Positions 1-6,216 of a DNA stretch of 6,834 bases are shown here, piece by piece. Numbering within the stretch: position 1 is the stretch's first letter; each line of letters begins with the position of its first letter. Made by a program: the position numbers and the translations under genes. Source of the stretch: a bacterium HR27 (GTDB lineage Bacteria > Chloroflexota > Chloroflexia > Thermomicrobiales > Thermomicrobiaceae); NCBI GenBank assembly GCA_002898975.1, contig BEID01000072.1:1-6834 (forward strand). The letters are read 5' to 3'. The notes beneath the pieces are model-generated. The model was not told the DNA's origin. It saw only the letters and a list, made by a program, of their open reading frames with translations, and made no database searches.

Positions 1-100
1 CTGAGCGACTCGCGCCCTGGCGTGTTCGTGCGGTCGATCTCCCGCAGCGAGGGCTTCCCCGGCCGTCCTTCCCCCCGACGAGCTTGCGTCCGGCTGTGTC

Positions 101-1306
101 TCAGCCGTGGGCCGAGCGCGCGGACTGCCCGGCATCCGGCGAGCGACGGTCTGGCGGGCGGCGTGGCGACCGAGCTGGTTCAGACTGTTCGAACCGGGTG
201 AGCTGGAACAGCGCCGGAGGGCTGCTCTGTGGATCGGTCGCCAGATCAGCCAGGAGTTCGCCGATCGCCGGCGCGAACTTGAACCCGTGCCCGGAACAGG
301 CGCTGCAGAGGATGACGTTCGGTGCAGCCGGATGCCGGTCGATCACGAAATGGTGGTCCAGCGTCATGGTGTAGAGGCAGGTCAGGTACCAGAGTACCCG
401 GCCACCTGCATCGGGCCAGTAGCGCACGAGCTGCTCGCGGAGCGTCACGATCTCCTCTTCGGTGGCGGTCCGACGTGCCGTCTCTGGCGTGCACGGCTCG
501 CCCGAATCGTGTCGCCCGAACTTCACCCCTTGACCAGGGAGTTCTGGGAACGCGCTGTAGATGCCGAATTCGTCTTCCCACAGCGCGAACGGAACGCGCG
601 CTGCGTCGTACCGCTGGGGGACGAGAGGCTCGAAGTGGACGTGGAGGATCCGCCAGACGGTGAGCAATCGGCGGAGTTCCGGAACCAGTTCCGCTAGCCA
701 CGCCCCGGCTGCGATGATCGCCCGGTCGGCGCGGAAGGATCCCTCGCTCGTTTCGACGCGGATACCGTCCCCATCGATCGACCACCGCTCCACCGGGACG
801 GTGTGGCGCAACTCGGCACCGCAGGCGCGCGCCTGCTCCTGGAACGCATGGACGGCGGCCTCCGGGTCGATCAACCCTGCCGCTTCCTCGTACACTGCCA
901 CCTGATCCGGAGCGAGTCGCAGCACGGGAAAGCGTCGCATCGCCGCCTCGGCGTCGAGGAGTTCGTGGGCCAGCCCATGCGTGCGCGCACTGGCCAGTGT
1001 CCCCTGCACCAGCACCGTATCTGGCCGTCCGATGTACAGTCCGCCGGTCATGCGGAGAAGCGGCCGACCGTACCGCTCTTCCAGCTCGCGCCACAGTGTC
1101 CAGGCCCGGCGGATGAGTGGCACGTACTCCGGTGACTCGTAATAGGCTGTGCGGATGATCCGTGTCTTGCCGTGCGACGATCCCCGATCGTGTCCAGGTG
1201 CGAATCGGTCGAAACCGAGGACACGATAGCCGCGCTGCGCCAGCACCCAGGCTGCTGCGCTCCCCATCGCACCGAGCCCGATCACGATGATGTCCGCTGC
1301 TGACAC
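101..1306 (-). CDS. FAD-dependent monomeric sarcosine oxidase / N-methyl-L-amino acid oxidase (MSOX/MTOX family)
   Basis: Predicted soluble flavoenzyme of 401 residues that oxidatively demethylates a secondary amine such as sarcosine or an N-methyl amino acid, giving formaldehyde, H2O2 and the free amino acid. The N-terminal Rossmann motif GLGAMG is at residues 10-15, with an acidic FAD-ribose site near D33. Residues R49 and R52 in TRIIR match the conserved arginines of MSOX. K262 and H266 (VKFGRH) match the oxygen-activating Lys and nearby His. C310 in TCLYTMTLDHHF matches the covalent flavin cysteine, and K343 in HGFKF the substrate-carboxylate lysine. The GTG start is supported by AGGGGGA 4 bases upstream. 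Length is slightly above the roughly 390 usual for the family because of an Arg/Pro-rich tail after about residue 374. It stands alone as a transcription unit. Family call is strong. The substrate (soxA-like or solA-like) cannot be settled from sequence, so no symbol is given. Confidence 0.93.
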   Translation of the reverse strand: MSAADIIVIGLGAMGSAAAWVLAQRGYRVLGFDRFAPGHDRGSSHGKTRIIRTAYYESPEYVPLIRRAWTLWRELEERYGRPLLRMTGGLYIGRPDTVLVQGTLASARTHGLAHELLDAEAAMRRFPVLRLAPDQVAVYEEAAGLIDPEAAVHAFQEQARACGAELRHTVPVERWSIDGDGIRVETSEGSFRADRAIIAAGAWLAELVPELRRLLTVWRILHVHFEPLVPQRYDAARVPFALWEDEFGIYSAFPELPGQGVKFGRHDSGEPCTPETARRTATEEEIVTLREQLVRYWPDAGGRVLWYLTCLYTMTLDHHFVIDRHPAAPNVILCSACSGHGFKFAPAIGELLADLATDPQSSPPALFQLTRFEQSEPARSPRRPPDRRSPDAGQSARSAHG

Positions 1307-1310
1307 CAGA

Positions 1311-1317
1311 TCCCCCT
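1311..1317 (-). promoter_or_regulatory. Ribosome binding site of the sarcosine oxidase gene
   Basis: The minus strand reads AGGGGGA, then TCTG, then the GTG start at 1306. This is a strong anti-16S match at normal spacing. It fixes the GTG as the start; the glycine-rich FAD motif begins 10 residues later, as usual for the family. Confidence 0.75.
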
Positions 1318-1328
1318 GAATCCTCGGT

Positions 1329-1351
1329 GATCGGCTCCATCGTAGCCGATC
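1329..1351 (-). promoter_or_regulatory. Inverted repeat with possible -10 box upstream of the oxidase gene
   Basis: GATCGGCT (1329-1336) and AGCCGATC (1344-1351) form a perfect 8+8 dyad with a 7-base spacer, 23 bases before the GTG start. On the minus strand a TACGAT (1339-1344) lies in the spacer and its edge. It matches TATAAT at 4 of 6 positions and sits where a -10 box is expected. The possible -35 (TTCCGC, 17 bases upstream) is poor. An operator over the promoter, or a leader hairpin, are both possible. The dyad is seen directly; its function is inferred. Confidence 0.35.
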
Positions 1352-1633
1352 GGTTCGCGGTGCGGAAGCCTGCCTGGGTAGCGTGCGCTGTGCTGCGCTT
1401 CCGTACTGACACGATCACCGGCGAGCAGTTCCCTGGCGAGAGCCAACGGGTGTACGGCCCAGTGCAGCGAGGCATTCGTCGTCTGCTGCTGTCGCTCTCC
1501 CTGGGTGATTTGCCCGCTTGGCGTCGGGTACACGATCCGGTCAGGCCGAATCAGGGGGCTGACGTTGGATGCGCAGAGCGCTTACCCTCTCGTCGCTGAG
1601 CTGGTGGCCAGCGATAGCGTCGAGCAGCAGCGC

Positions 1634-2602
1634 TCACTCGACCAAACCAGGAGGCGACACGTATTCGCCGCGCCGGCTCAGGATCCCGACGCCCAGCTCG
1701 CGTGCCCGCTCGATCGCTGGTCGATAGACGCGCTGGCCGTAGACATAGGCGAGGAATGGCGGCTCGATACCGGCTGCTGCCAAGCGCTCGCGGAAGGACT
1801 GCGTGTGCAGCTTGCGCAGCCAGGCCCGGATATCGCGTGGATGGAGCTGCACCTTGACTTCGACCACGACCCAGTACCGGCGTCCACCGGGCTCGACCAC
1901 CGGGACGGCGACATCGAGTTCTCCGTTCACCGCGATGCTTGTGGGAAGTTCCTCGACCGTGATGGCCTTCCGCTCCAACACGTTCAATAGCGCGTCTACT
2001 GCATCCGCCTCGACCATCGCCCCGACAGTGGTCGTGAGGGACGCCACGGTACTGCGGATCTGGCGAAGATCACCGTCATGCTTTTCGGCCAACTTCCGCA
2101 GCTGGCCGAGTTCTTCGTCGTGCTTCTGCGCGAGGTCACGGAGCGAGCGGAGGTCCTCGTCATGCTTCTGAGCCAGCTCGCGGAGTGAGCGGAGGTCCTC
2201 GTCATGCTTCTGAGCCAGCTCGCGGAGCGTCCGGAGCTCCTCGTCATGCTTCTGGGCCAGCTCGCGGAGCGCCCGGAGCTCCTCCTCGTACCGTTCGGTG
2301 ACGGCGACCAGCCGGTCGAGCCGCTGGTCGATATCGCTGCGGCGCTGCTCGTGGCGCTCAGCGATCGCCCGCAGCGCGCGCAGTTCCTCCTCGTGGTGCT
2401 GGCTCGAGATAACCAAGGCACGGACAGCTTCGCGCAGCTCGGCCAGCTCCTCTTCGACCCGCTCGAGTCGGGCTGCCTGGCGGTACAGTTCGGCAGGCAT
2501 GGCCAGCAGCTCCTGCGTCAGGACATGCCGCCGCAGTTCTTCGCGGAGTTCCGGATGCTTTTCGACAGCAGCGAGAAACGCTCGCAGCTCTTCGATCGTC
2601 AT
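1634..2602 (-). CDS. Coiled-coil protein with C-terminal PD-(D/E)XK nuclease-like domain (DUF3782-like)
   Basis: Protein of 322 residues, probably cytoplasmic: no signal peptide or membrane segment is seen. Residues about 1-65 are helical and charged. Residues about 66-185 form a long coiled coil, whose core (109-178) is five copies of a 14-residue unit close to LRxLRELAQKHDEx, i.e. two heptads each. Residues about 195-322 look like a restriction-endonuclease fold: a helix with E198, then GELDVAV (E228, D230) and a hydrophobic strand ending in the E-x-K motif VVVEVK (E248, K250). This layout resembles the DUF3782 family known from archaea and thermophiles, whose function is uncharacterised. 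The ATG start has AGGAG 12 bases upstream, a little far, and a TATACT box 43 bases upstream. It stands alone, with 260 and 327 bases to its neighbours. DNA cleavage is inferred from the motif only; a DNA-binding or structural role without catalysis is possible. Confidence 0.75.
   Translation of the reverse strand: MTIEELRAFLAAVEKHPELREELRRHVLTQELLAMPAELYRQAARLERVEEELAELREAVRALVISSQHHEEELRALRAIAERHEQRRSDIDQRLDRLVAVTERYEEELRALRELAQKHDEELRTLRELAQKHDEDLRSLRELAQKHDEDLRSLRDLAQKHDEELGQLRKLAEKHDGDLRQIRSTVASLTTTVGAMVEADAVDALLNVLERKAITVEELPTSIAVNGELDVAVPVVEPGGRRYWVVVEVKVQLHPRDIRAWLRKLHTQSFRERLAAAGIEPPFLAYVYGQRVYRPAIERARELGVGILSRRGEYVSPPGLVE
2069..2278 (-). repeat. 42-base tandem repeat array, five units, inside the coiled-coil gene
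   Basis: Five in-frame 42-base units encode residues 109-178 of the nuclease-like protein, each with a KHDxx core (QKHDEE, QKHDED, QKHDED, QKHDEE, EKHDGD). Two neighbouring stretches, 2145-2185 and 2187-2227, are identical over 41 bases. Outer units are more diverged, and degenerate relatives (AERHEQR, TERYEEE) extend the pattern towards the N-terminus. The near-identity of the central units suggests recent duplication by slippage or unequal recombination. Because 42 is divisible by three, copy-number change would lengthen or shorten the coiled coil without breaking the frame. Confidence 0.9.
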
Positions 2603-2644
2603 CGCTGTTTCGCTCTCCTGCCAGGCGGTGCACGTGCTCCACCC

Positions 2645-2650
2645 AGTATA
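2645..2650 (-). promoter_or_regulatory. Candidate -10 box of the nuclease-like gene
   Basis: The minus strand reads GGTATACTGGG. TATACT matches TATAAT at 5 of 6 positions and would start transcription about 35 bases before the ATG at 2602. No convincing TTGACA-like -35 lies 16-18 bases further upstream (AGAGCT at 17). The same TATACTGG occurs before the phosphodiesterase gene. Confidence 0.45.
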
Positions 2651-2820
2651 CCAGAAATCGGTCGAGCAGCTCTTCGGTCAGGAGTGGATCGCACACGCTC
2701 GGTCCGGCGACCGGACTCGTCCGGTAGGCTGCCCGTGCATGGTGCTCAGGGATCGGTCGGTTCCGGGCGGATCCTCCGCTGCAAGCTCAGTGTCTCGCTA
2801 ACCACTCCAGTCGGCGGTCG

Positions 2821-2844
2821 TGCCGATCGTCGGAGCGATCGGCA
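2821..2844 (-). terminator. Hairpin downstream of the O-methyltransferase gene, possible terminator
   Basis: TGCCGATCG (2821-2829) and CGATCGGCA (2836-2844) form a perfect 9-base stem with a 6-base loop. It starts 18 bases past the TAA stop of the methyltransferase on the minus strand. No T run follows, so it is not a classic intrinsic terminator. It could instead stabilise the mRNA 3' end. The rest of the 260-base gap (2603-2862) holds only the -10 box at 2645 and a small set of mutually complementary GTCCGG/CCGGAC words at 2702-2724. Confidence 0.4.
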
Positions 2845-2862
2845 ACCCGCTCGTCACGGCGG

Positions 2863-3465
2863 TTACCAGCGTTTGACCGTCCACTCGAGCCCACGTTCGA
2901 TGGCGAGTGTCACGGTATAGACATCCGGCCGTGAACGGACGAGTTCCTGGTAGGCTCGGCAGTCGTGGGAGACAACATTGTCAGCGACGATGAGCCCACC
3001 CGGAACGACCCGGTCGATACTCGCTAGGAACAGTCGCCCGTAATCGTCCTTCTCGGCATCGAGGAAGAGGAAGTCGATCGCATCGAACTGTCGGACGAGT
3101 TCAGCAGCATCTCCCTCGAGCACGGTCGCGACCTCAGCGAGGCCAGCTTCGGCCAGATGTTCGTTCGCCAGTCTGGCTCGTTCCGGGCGAATCTCACTGC
3201 CGATAACGCGGCCACCGTATTGCCGAGCAGCCAGAGCCAGCCAGATGGTCGAATAGCCGACTGCCGATCCTGCCTCGAAGATGAACTTCGGGCGCAGAGC
3301 CAGGAGGACGCTGTAGAGGAACACGCCCGTCGGAGGCGTGAGGGCTCGAATCCGCTGTTCTTGCGGTAGGCCGGCAGCGCGTTCGGCCGCATCTTGCGCT
3401 GCCAGCCGGTCGAGCACGTGCCGTGCCCGTGTGTCCGCGAGCTGATGTTCCGGATAACCCGTCAT
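2863..3465 (-). CDS. SAM-dependent O-methyltransferase, catechol O-methyltransferase-like (Methyltransf_3 type)
   Basis: Class I methyltransferase of 200 residues, predicted cytoplasmic, transferring a methyl group from SAM to a hydroxyl of a small, probably catechol-like, acceptor. The SAM-binding motif is FEAGSAVGYST (residues 63-73), the ribose-binding acidic residue is E91 (GSEIRPE), and GDA at 118-120 lies in the adenine-binding region. DFLFLDAEKDDY (131-142) gives D136, and ADNVV gives D162 and N163. These three match the divalent-metal ligands of the COMT/CCoAOMT family. The protein ends in ERGLEWTVKRW, an Asp/Glu-rich to basic tail typical of bacterial members, and the length is near the usual 200-220. 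The ATG start is fixed by GGAGGA 5 bases upstream. It is divergent from the permease gene, sharing a 183-base promoter region. The natural acceptor cannot be told from sequence. Confidence 0.92.
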   Translation of the reverse strand: MTGYPEHQLADTRARHVLDRLAAQDAAERAAGLPQEQRIRALTPPTGVFLYSVLLALRPKFIFEAGSAVGYSTIWLALAARQYGGRVIGSEIRPERARLANEHLAEAGLAEVATVLEGDAAELVRQFDAIDFLFLDAEKDDYGRLFLASIDRVVPGGLIVADNVVSHDCRAYQELVRSRPDVYTVTLAIERGLEWTVKRW

Positions 3466-3510
3466 CGGGCTCCTCCGTTCTCACCACCGTTCCCTGTGCT
3501 GCCGCGCGTG

Positions 3511-3516
3511 AGTGTA
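3511..3516 (-). promoter_or_regulatory. Candidate -10 box of the O-methyltransferase gene
   Basis: The minus strand reads GTTACACTCAC. TACACT matches TATAAT at 4 of 6 positions and lies 46 bases before the ATG at 3465, similar to spacing before other genes here. The -35 position, about 3534-3539, has no good TTGACA match. It falls inside the dyad at 3532-3553, which would fit an activator- or repressor-controlled promoter. Confidence 0.35.
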
Positions 3517-3531
3517 ACACCCCGGTACGCC

Positions 3532-3553
3532 GCACGATACGCGCGAATCGTGC
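3532..3553. promoter_or_regulatory. Operator-like inverted repeat in the divergent promoter region
   Basis: GCACGAT (3532-3538) and ATCGTGC (3547-3553) are a perfect 7+7 dyad separated by the 8 bases ACGCGCGA. The 22-base size and symmetry are typical of a site for a dimeric helix-turn-helix regulator. It lies between the methyltransferase and permease starts and covers the expected -35 position of the methyltransferase promoter. No regulator gene is present in the window. The dyad is seen directly; the operator role is inferred. Confidence 0.4.
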
Positions 3554-3616
3554 CAGCTGTACTGCCGTCCCTCGACTCCCGTTGCGTCGGTGCCGCCCGC
3601 TCTGCCCGAAGCGTGG

Positions 3617-3622
3617 TAGACT
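3617..3622 (+). promoter_or_regulatory. Candidate -10 box of the permease gene
   Basis: TAGACT in GGTAGACTCG matches TATAAT at 4 of 6 positions and lies 27 bases before the ATG at 3649. No good -35 is visible 16-18 bases upstream, so the call is weak. Confidence 0.25.
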
Positions 3623-3637
3623 CGCGCGCTGTGTGGC

Positions 3638-3641
3638 GGAG
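3638..3641 (+). promoter_or_regulatory. Ribosome binding site that decides the permease start
   Basis: GGAG lies 7 bases before ATG 3649, with a second AGGA (3643-3646) too close to be ideal. No comparable site precedes ATG codons further upstream in the same frame that would overlap the divergent methyltransferase gene. Confidence 0.5.
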
Positions 3642-3648
3642 CAGGACG

Positions 3649-4914
3649 ATGCAGCTCGTCCTCGGACTCGGGATCTTCGTGACGACGCTCGCCGCTATCC
3701 TCGCCCGGCCAGCGCGCCTCTCGGAGGCGCAGGCTGCCTTGGTCGGGGCGCTCGCGATGCTTCTCACCGGCATCGTCTCCTTTGATGCTGCGCTCCGCGC
3801 TCTGCTCCACGAGTGGAACGTCTACCTGTTTTTCCTCGGCCTGATGACGACGAGCGCGCTGGCTGAGCAGGCTGGGGTCTTCGCCTTGCTCGCTCGCTTC
3901 GCGGCAGTCCGGGCAGGCGGGTCGAGCCTCAAACTGTATGTCGCGCTCTTCGCGGTCGGTACGCTCGTCACTGCGGTACTGTCCAACGATGCCACAGCCC
4001 TGCTTCTCACGCCGGTGGTCGCCGCACTCGTCCTCTCGCTCGGCCTCTCGCCGATGCCCTTTCTCTTCGCGACCACGTTCATCGCGGACACCGCCTCGTT
4101 CGTGCTGCCGGTCAGCAATCCTGTCAACGTGCTCGTGCTGGGTGAGCGGATCGATCTCCTCACGTTCTTCCGTTTCCTCCTCGTTCCGGCGCTCGGGGCG
4201 ATTCTCGTGAACCTCGTTGTCTTTCTCTGGTGGTTCCGCCGGGCTCTGCGGCAGCGCTACGACCCTGCTCGTCTGGCCGCGCTGGATCAGCAGGTGTCTC
4301 CGCTGGCCCGACCGATGCTGGGTGGTCTCGTCCTGCTCGCTCTGATCGAAGTGGGAGCAGCCTGGTGGCAGCTGCCGCTCGGTCCGGTTGCCTGTTGTGG
4401 AGCGCTCGGGTTGAGCCTCGTGGCCTGGCGTTTTGGCCAGCTCGATCCGCGGCGCCTCGCTCGCGGCATCTCCTGGTCGCTTTTCGGATTCCTCACCGGG
4501 ATGATCGTCGTCGTGCGTGGGATCGAGGAACTCGGTCTCACGGAGCGCTTCGGTGCCTGGCTGCTCGCGCTCGGCGAGGGATCGCTCCTCCGCACCGTAC
4601 TCGTGGTGACGTTCGGGACAGCGATCGGGGCCAACCTCGTCAACAACGTGCCGATGGCGCTCATCATGCGCACGGCGCTCGCTCAGAGTACGCTGTCGCC
4701 GTCTTCGCTCGAGACGCTTCGCTTTGCTGTCCTGCTCGGTGCGGATCTTGGGCCCAATGTCACGACGGTCGGCTCGCTCGCGACGGTCCTCTGGGTGTTC
4801 CTCTTGCGACGCTACGGCATCACGGTATCGGTCCGGCAGTATATCGTCCTCGGCTTCCTGGTCGTGCCGGCCATGCTCGCGTTCGGCTCGCTCTGGATCT
4901 GGCTCCAGCAGTGA
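3649..4914 (+). CDS. ArsB-like / SLC13-type anion permease (ion transporter superfamily)
   Basis: Inner-membrane protein of 421 residues with about 10-12 hydrophobic segments, predicted to move an anion or oxyanion (arsenite and antimonite in ArsB). Two inverted-repeat halves each carry the hairpin signature: SNDATALLLTP (112-122) with SNPVN (156-160) in the first, and NNVPM (332-336) with GADLGPNVTTVGSLATVLW (364-382) in the second. These match closely the ArsB motifs around ANDGAALILTP and DLGPKITPIGSLATLLW, and the length is near that of ArsB (about 430). The frame is open upstream to 3394, but that would overlap the divergent methyltransferase. ATG 3649 begins directly with the first membrane segment and has GGAG 7 bases upstream; GTG 3631 is an alternative. 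No arsR, arsC, arsA or arsM-like gene is adjacent, so arsenite as substrate is unproven and no symbol is given. Confidence 0.88.
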   Translation: MQLVLGLGIFVTTLAAILARPARLSEAQAALVGALAMLLTGIVSFDAALRALLHEWNVYLFFLGLMTTSALAEQAGVFALLARFAAVRAGGSSLKLYVALFAVGTLVTAVLSNDATALLLTPVVAALVLSLGLSPMPFLFATTFIADTASFVLPVSNPVNVLVLGERIDLLTFFRFLLVPALGAILVNLVVFLWWFRRALRQRYDPARLAALDQQVSPLARPMLGGLVLLALIEVGAAWWQLPLGPVACCGALGLSLVAWRFGQLDPRRLARGISWSLFGFLTGMIVVVRGIEELGLTERFGAWLLALGEGSLLRTVLVVTFGTAIGANLVNNVPMALIMRTALAQSTLSPSSLETLRFAVLLGADLGPNVTTVGSLATVLWVFLLRRYGITVSVRQYIVLGFLVVPAMLAFGSLWIWLQQ

Positions 4915-4919
4915 GACCC

Positions 4920-6179
4920 TCATGGGCGCCAGAGAAGGCAGGGGACCAGTTGTTCGGCTGCCTCGAGCCCAGCATGGGCATCGAAGAACGGCCGGAGTTG
5001 TGCACCAGGCGGATCCCAGGGGAAACCGGCCTGCCCGACCGCCAGGAGCACGAGTTCACCCACCCGGTGGAACGCCTCCGGATGGTACGGCGGCGGCCCG
5101 AACAAGCCCTCGCGGAAGAGCTGCTCGCGCGTGAACACTGCTCCATCCGTCCCGGCGAGTTCCTGCACGCGCGCGGCGACTGCCGCTGCACGCCCAGGGA
5201 GCGGATACCAGTAGACGGCGCGGCGCTCCCCAGCCGGCGGGAGCGCCAACTCGGCCAGGAGATCCGGATCCGCGAGGCGGTGCTGGCGTTCCGGAGCGAG
5301 CGTGACCATACCGTGATCGGCGGTGATCACCACGAGCACGTCGCGACGCGGCAGGCGGGCGAGCAGTTCCTCGGCGAGCAGGCGGTCGAGCTGGCGCAAC
5401 TCGACTTCCCAGGCGACCGATTCGGGGCCGGCGAAGTGACCCAGCATGTCCAAGGTGTCCCAATAGGCGGTGACGAGGTGCTTCCCGGGCTGGGCGAGCG
5501 CTGCGTGGACGTGCGCGACGAACTCCCCCGCTGTCCGGTAGCCACGGAACGCAGCCCCGGCCGTTTGCATCTTCGTTAACGGGGTGTCACGGAACGCTTC
5601 CGGACTCACCACAGTGGGCTGGATACCGTGGGCAGCGACCAGTTCGGCGATCGTCGGTACCGGAAGGAACGCCCTCGGCTCCAGGCCGGCATGCGCGTAG
5701 CTCGGGAAGCGGCCGAGCGGTGACCAGAGGAGCAGGTTGGAGAGCATCCCGAACTCGCGGAGGAATGCCGTGAATCCGAGGAGTCCGTGCCGTCCTGGTG
5801 GCTGGCCGGTGGCCAGCGCCGTGAGCGCGGCGACGGTCGTCGATGGAAAGACCGACGTCAGCGGGAAGAGGATCCCATCGCGCACCAGGCGCGCGAGTCC
5901 AGGTGCTTCCCCCTCGGCGAGTGCCCGTTCCAACAGCTCGTAGCCCAGTCCATCGATCACCACGAGCAGCACCGCGTCGATACCGCTGGCGAGTCCCGCC
6001 GGCCAGAGCATTTCGGCAATTCGCGGACCAGCAGGCTCGGCGCCCAACTCCGCGAGAATCGACCAGGGAAGGTTGACGATTCCGTAACCGTCGTAGCTCG
6101 GGCGTACCCAGTGCGGGCGATCACTGGAAAAGCGCGTTCGTTCGCGGACCAGTTCAGCCGGGGTGAGTCGCCGTTCCAC
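4920..6179 (-). CDS. Alkaline phosphatase superfamily protein, type I phosphodiesterase / nucleotide pyrophosphatase
   Basis: Metal-dependent phosphoesterase of 419 residues (PF01663-like), predicted to hydrolyse a phosphodiester or pyrophosphate bond using two metal ions, usually zinc. Metal and catalytic residues can be read in order: D76 in VVIDGLG, the threonine nucleophile in FPSTT (T114/T115), GQPPGRHG (125-132), D244 and H248 in YWDTLDMLGH, D288 and H289 in TADHGM, and H402 in DAHAGLEAAEQLVPCLLW. The complete set suggests an active enzyme. No signal peptide or membrane anchor is evident, so it is probably cytoplasmic, unlike many secreted relatives. The GTG start has AAGGGA 8 bases upstream and a TATACT box 38 bases upstream. 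Its stop is 5 bases from that of the convergent permease. It is divergent from the ureohydrolase gene. The substrate cannot be inferred. Confidence 0.9.
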   Translation of the reverse strand: MERRLTPAELVRERTRFSSDRPHWVRPSYDGYGIVNLPWSILAELGAEPAGPRIAEMLWPAGLASGIDAVLLVVIDGLGYELLERALAEGEAPGLARLVRDGILFPLTSVFPSTTVAALTALATGQPPGRHGLLGFTAFLREFGMLSNLLLWSPLGRFPSYAHAGLEPRAFLPVPTIAELVAAHGIQPTVVSPEAFRDTPLTKMQTAGAAFRGYRTAGEFVAHVHAALAQPGKHLVTAYWDTLDMLGHFAGPESVAWEVELRQLDRLLAEELLARLPRRDVLVVITADHGMVTLAPERQHRLADPDLLAELALPPAGERRAVYWYPLPGRAAAVAARVQELAGTDGAVFTREQLFREGLFGPPPYHPEAFHRVGELVLLAVGQAGFPWDPPGAQLRPFFDAHAGLEAAEQLVPCLLWRP

Positions 6180-6216
6180 TGCCGGTTTCCCTTCGCCGAC
6201 CGGATTCGACAGCGCC

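Larger units (their letters stand above)
1307..1633. other. Intergenic region between the nuclease-like gene and the oxidase gene
   Basis: No protein with family features can be read on either strand, and I see no tRNA or ncRNA. Three things stand out. An 8+8 inverted repeat lies beside the oxidase start (1329-1351, listed separately). A second pair, CGGTGATC at 1325-1332 and GATCACCG at 1413-1420, is 80 bases apart and may be chance. Just after the stop of the nuclease-like gene, 1593-1614 can fold as TCGCTG-N10-CAGCGA, or alternatively GCTGG-N3-CCAGC. This might be a weak terminator, but no T run follows it on the minus strand. The rest shows nothing I can name. Confidence 0.5.

Noticed and set aside
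1..100. Possible end or start of a further gene at the left edge
   Set aside because: On the minus strand there is no ATG, GTG or TTG start in this stretch. On the plus strand two frames are open from the edge but read Arg/Pro-rich and run antisense into the oxidase. A gene could end at the TGA at 2-4, but nothing supports it.
246..1475. 409-codon open frame on the minus strand overlapping the oxidase in another frame
   Set aside because: The overlapping frame has all active-site motifs of the sarcosine oxidase family and a strong ribosome binding site; this one is Arg/Gly/Pro-rich with no recognisable domain.
2069..2278. Tandem repeat considered as a CRISPR or intergenic satellite
   Set aside because: The units are contiguous, without unique spacers, in frame, and encode a regular coiled coil within a larger gene.
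2358..2696. Minus-strand frame starting with VCDPLLTEELLDRFLVYWVEHVHRLAGER upstream of the nuclease-like gene
   Set aside because: The first about 30 residues look protein-like, so a frameshifted N-terminal extension was considered. The stretch contains the TATACT box and has less G/C at third positions, and the annotated ATG has its own ribosome binding site. The rest of the frame is a shadow.
2702..2724. GTCCGG-CGA-CCGGAC-TCG-TCCGG alternating complementary words
   Set aside because: Two alternative short hairpins can form, but stems are 5-6 bases with no T run and no clear position relative to a gene end. Likely chance in GC-rich DNA.
3481..4923. 480-codon open frame on the minus strand, fully antisense to the permease
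   Set aside because: It is in codon register with the permease, so hydrophobic Leu/Val codons become Glu/Asp/His/Arg codons. The resulting highly charged product has no family features. A long open frame is expected from GC-rich codon bias.
4230..5579. 449-codon plus-strand open frame crossing the end of the permease and much of the phosphodiesterase
   Set aside because: It spans two well-supported genes in other frames and gives an Arg/Gly/Ser-rich product without motifs.
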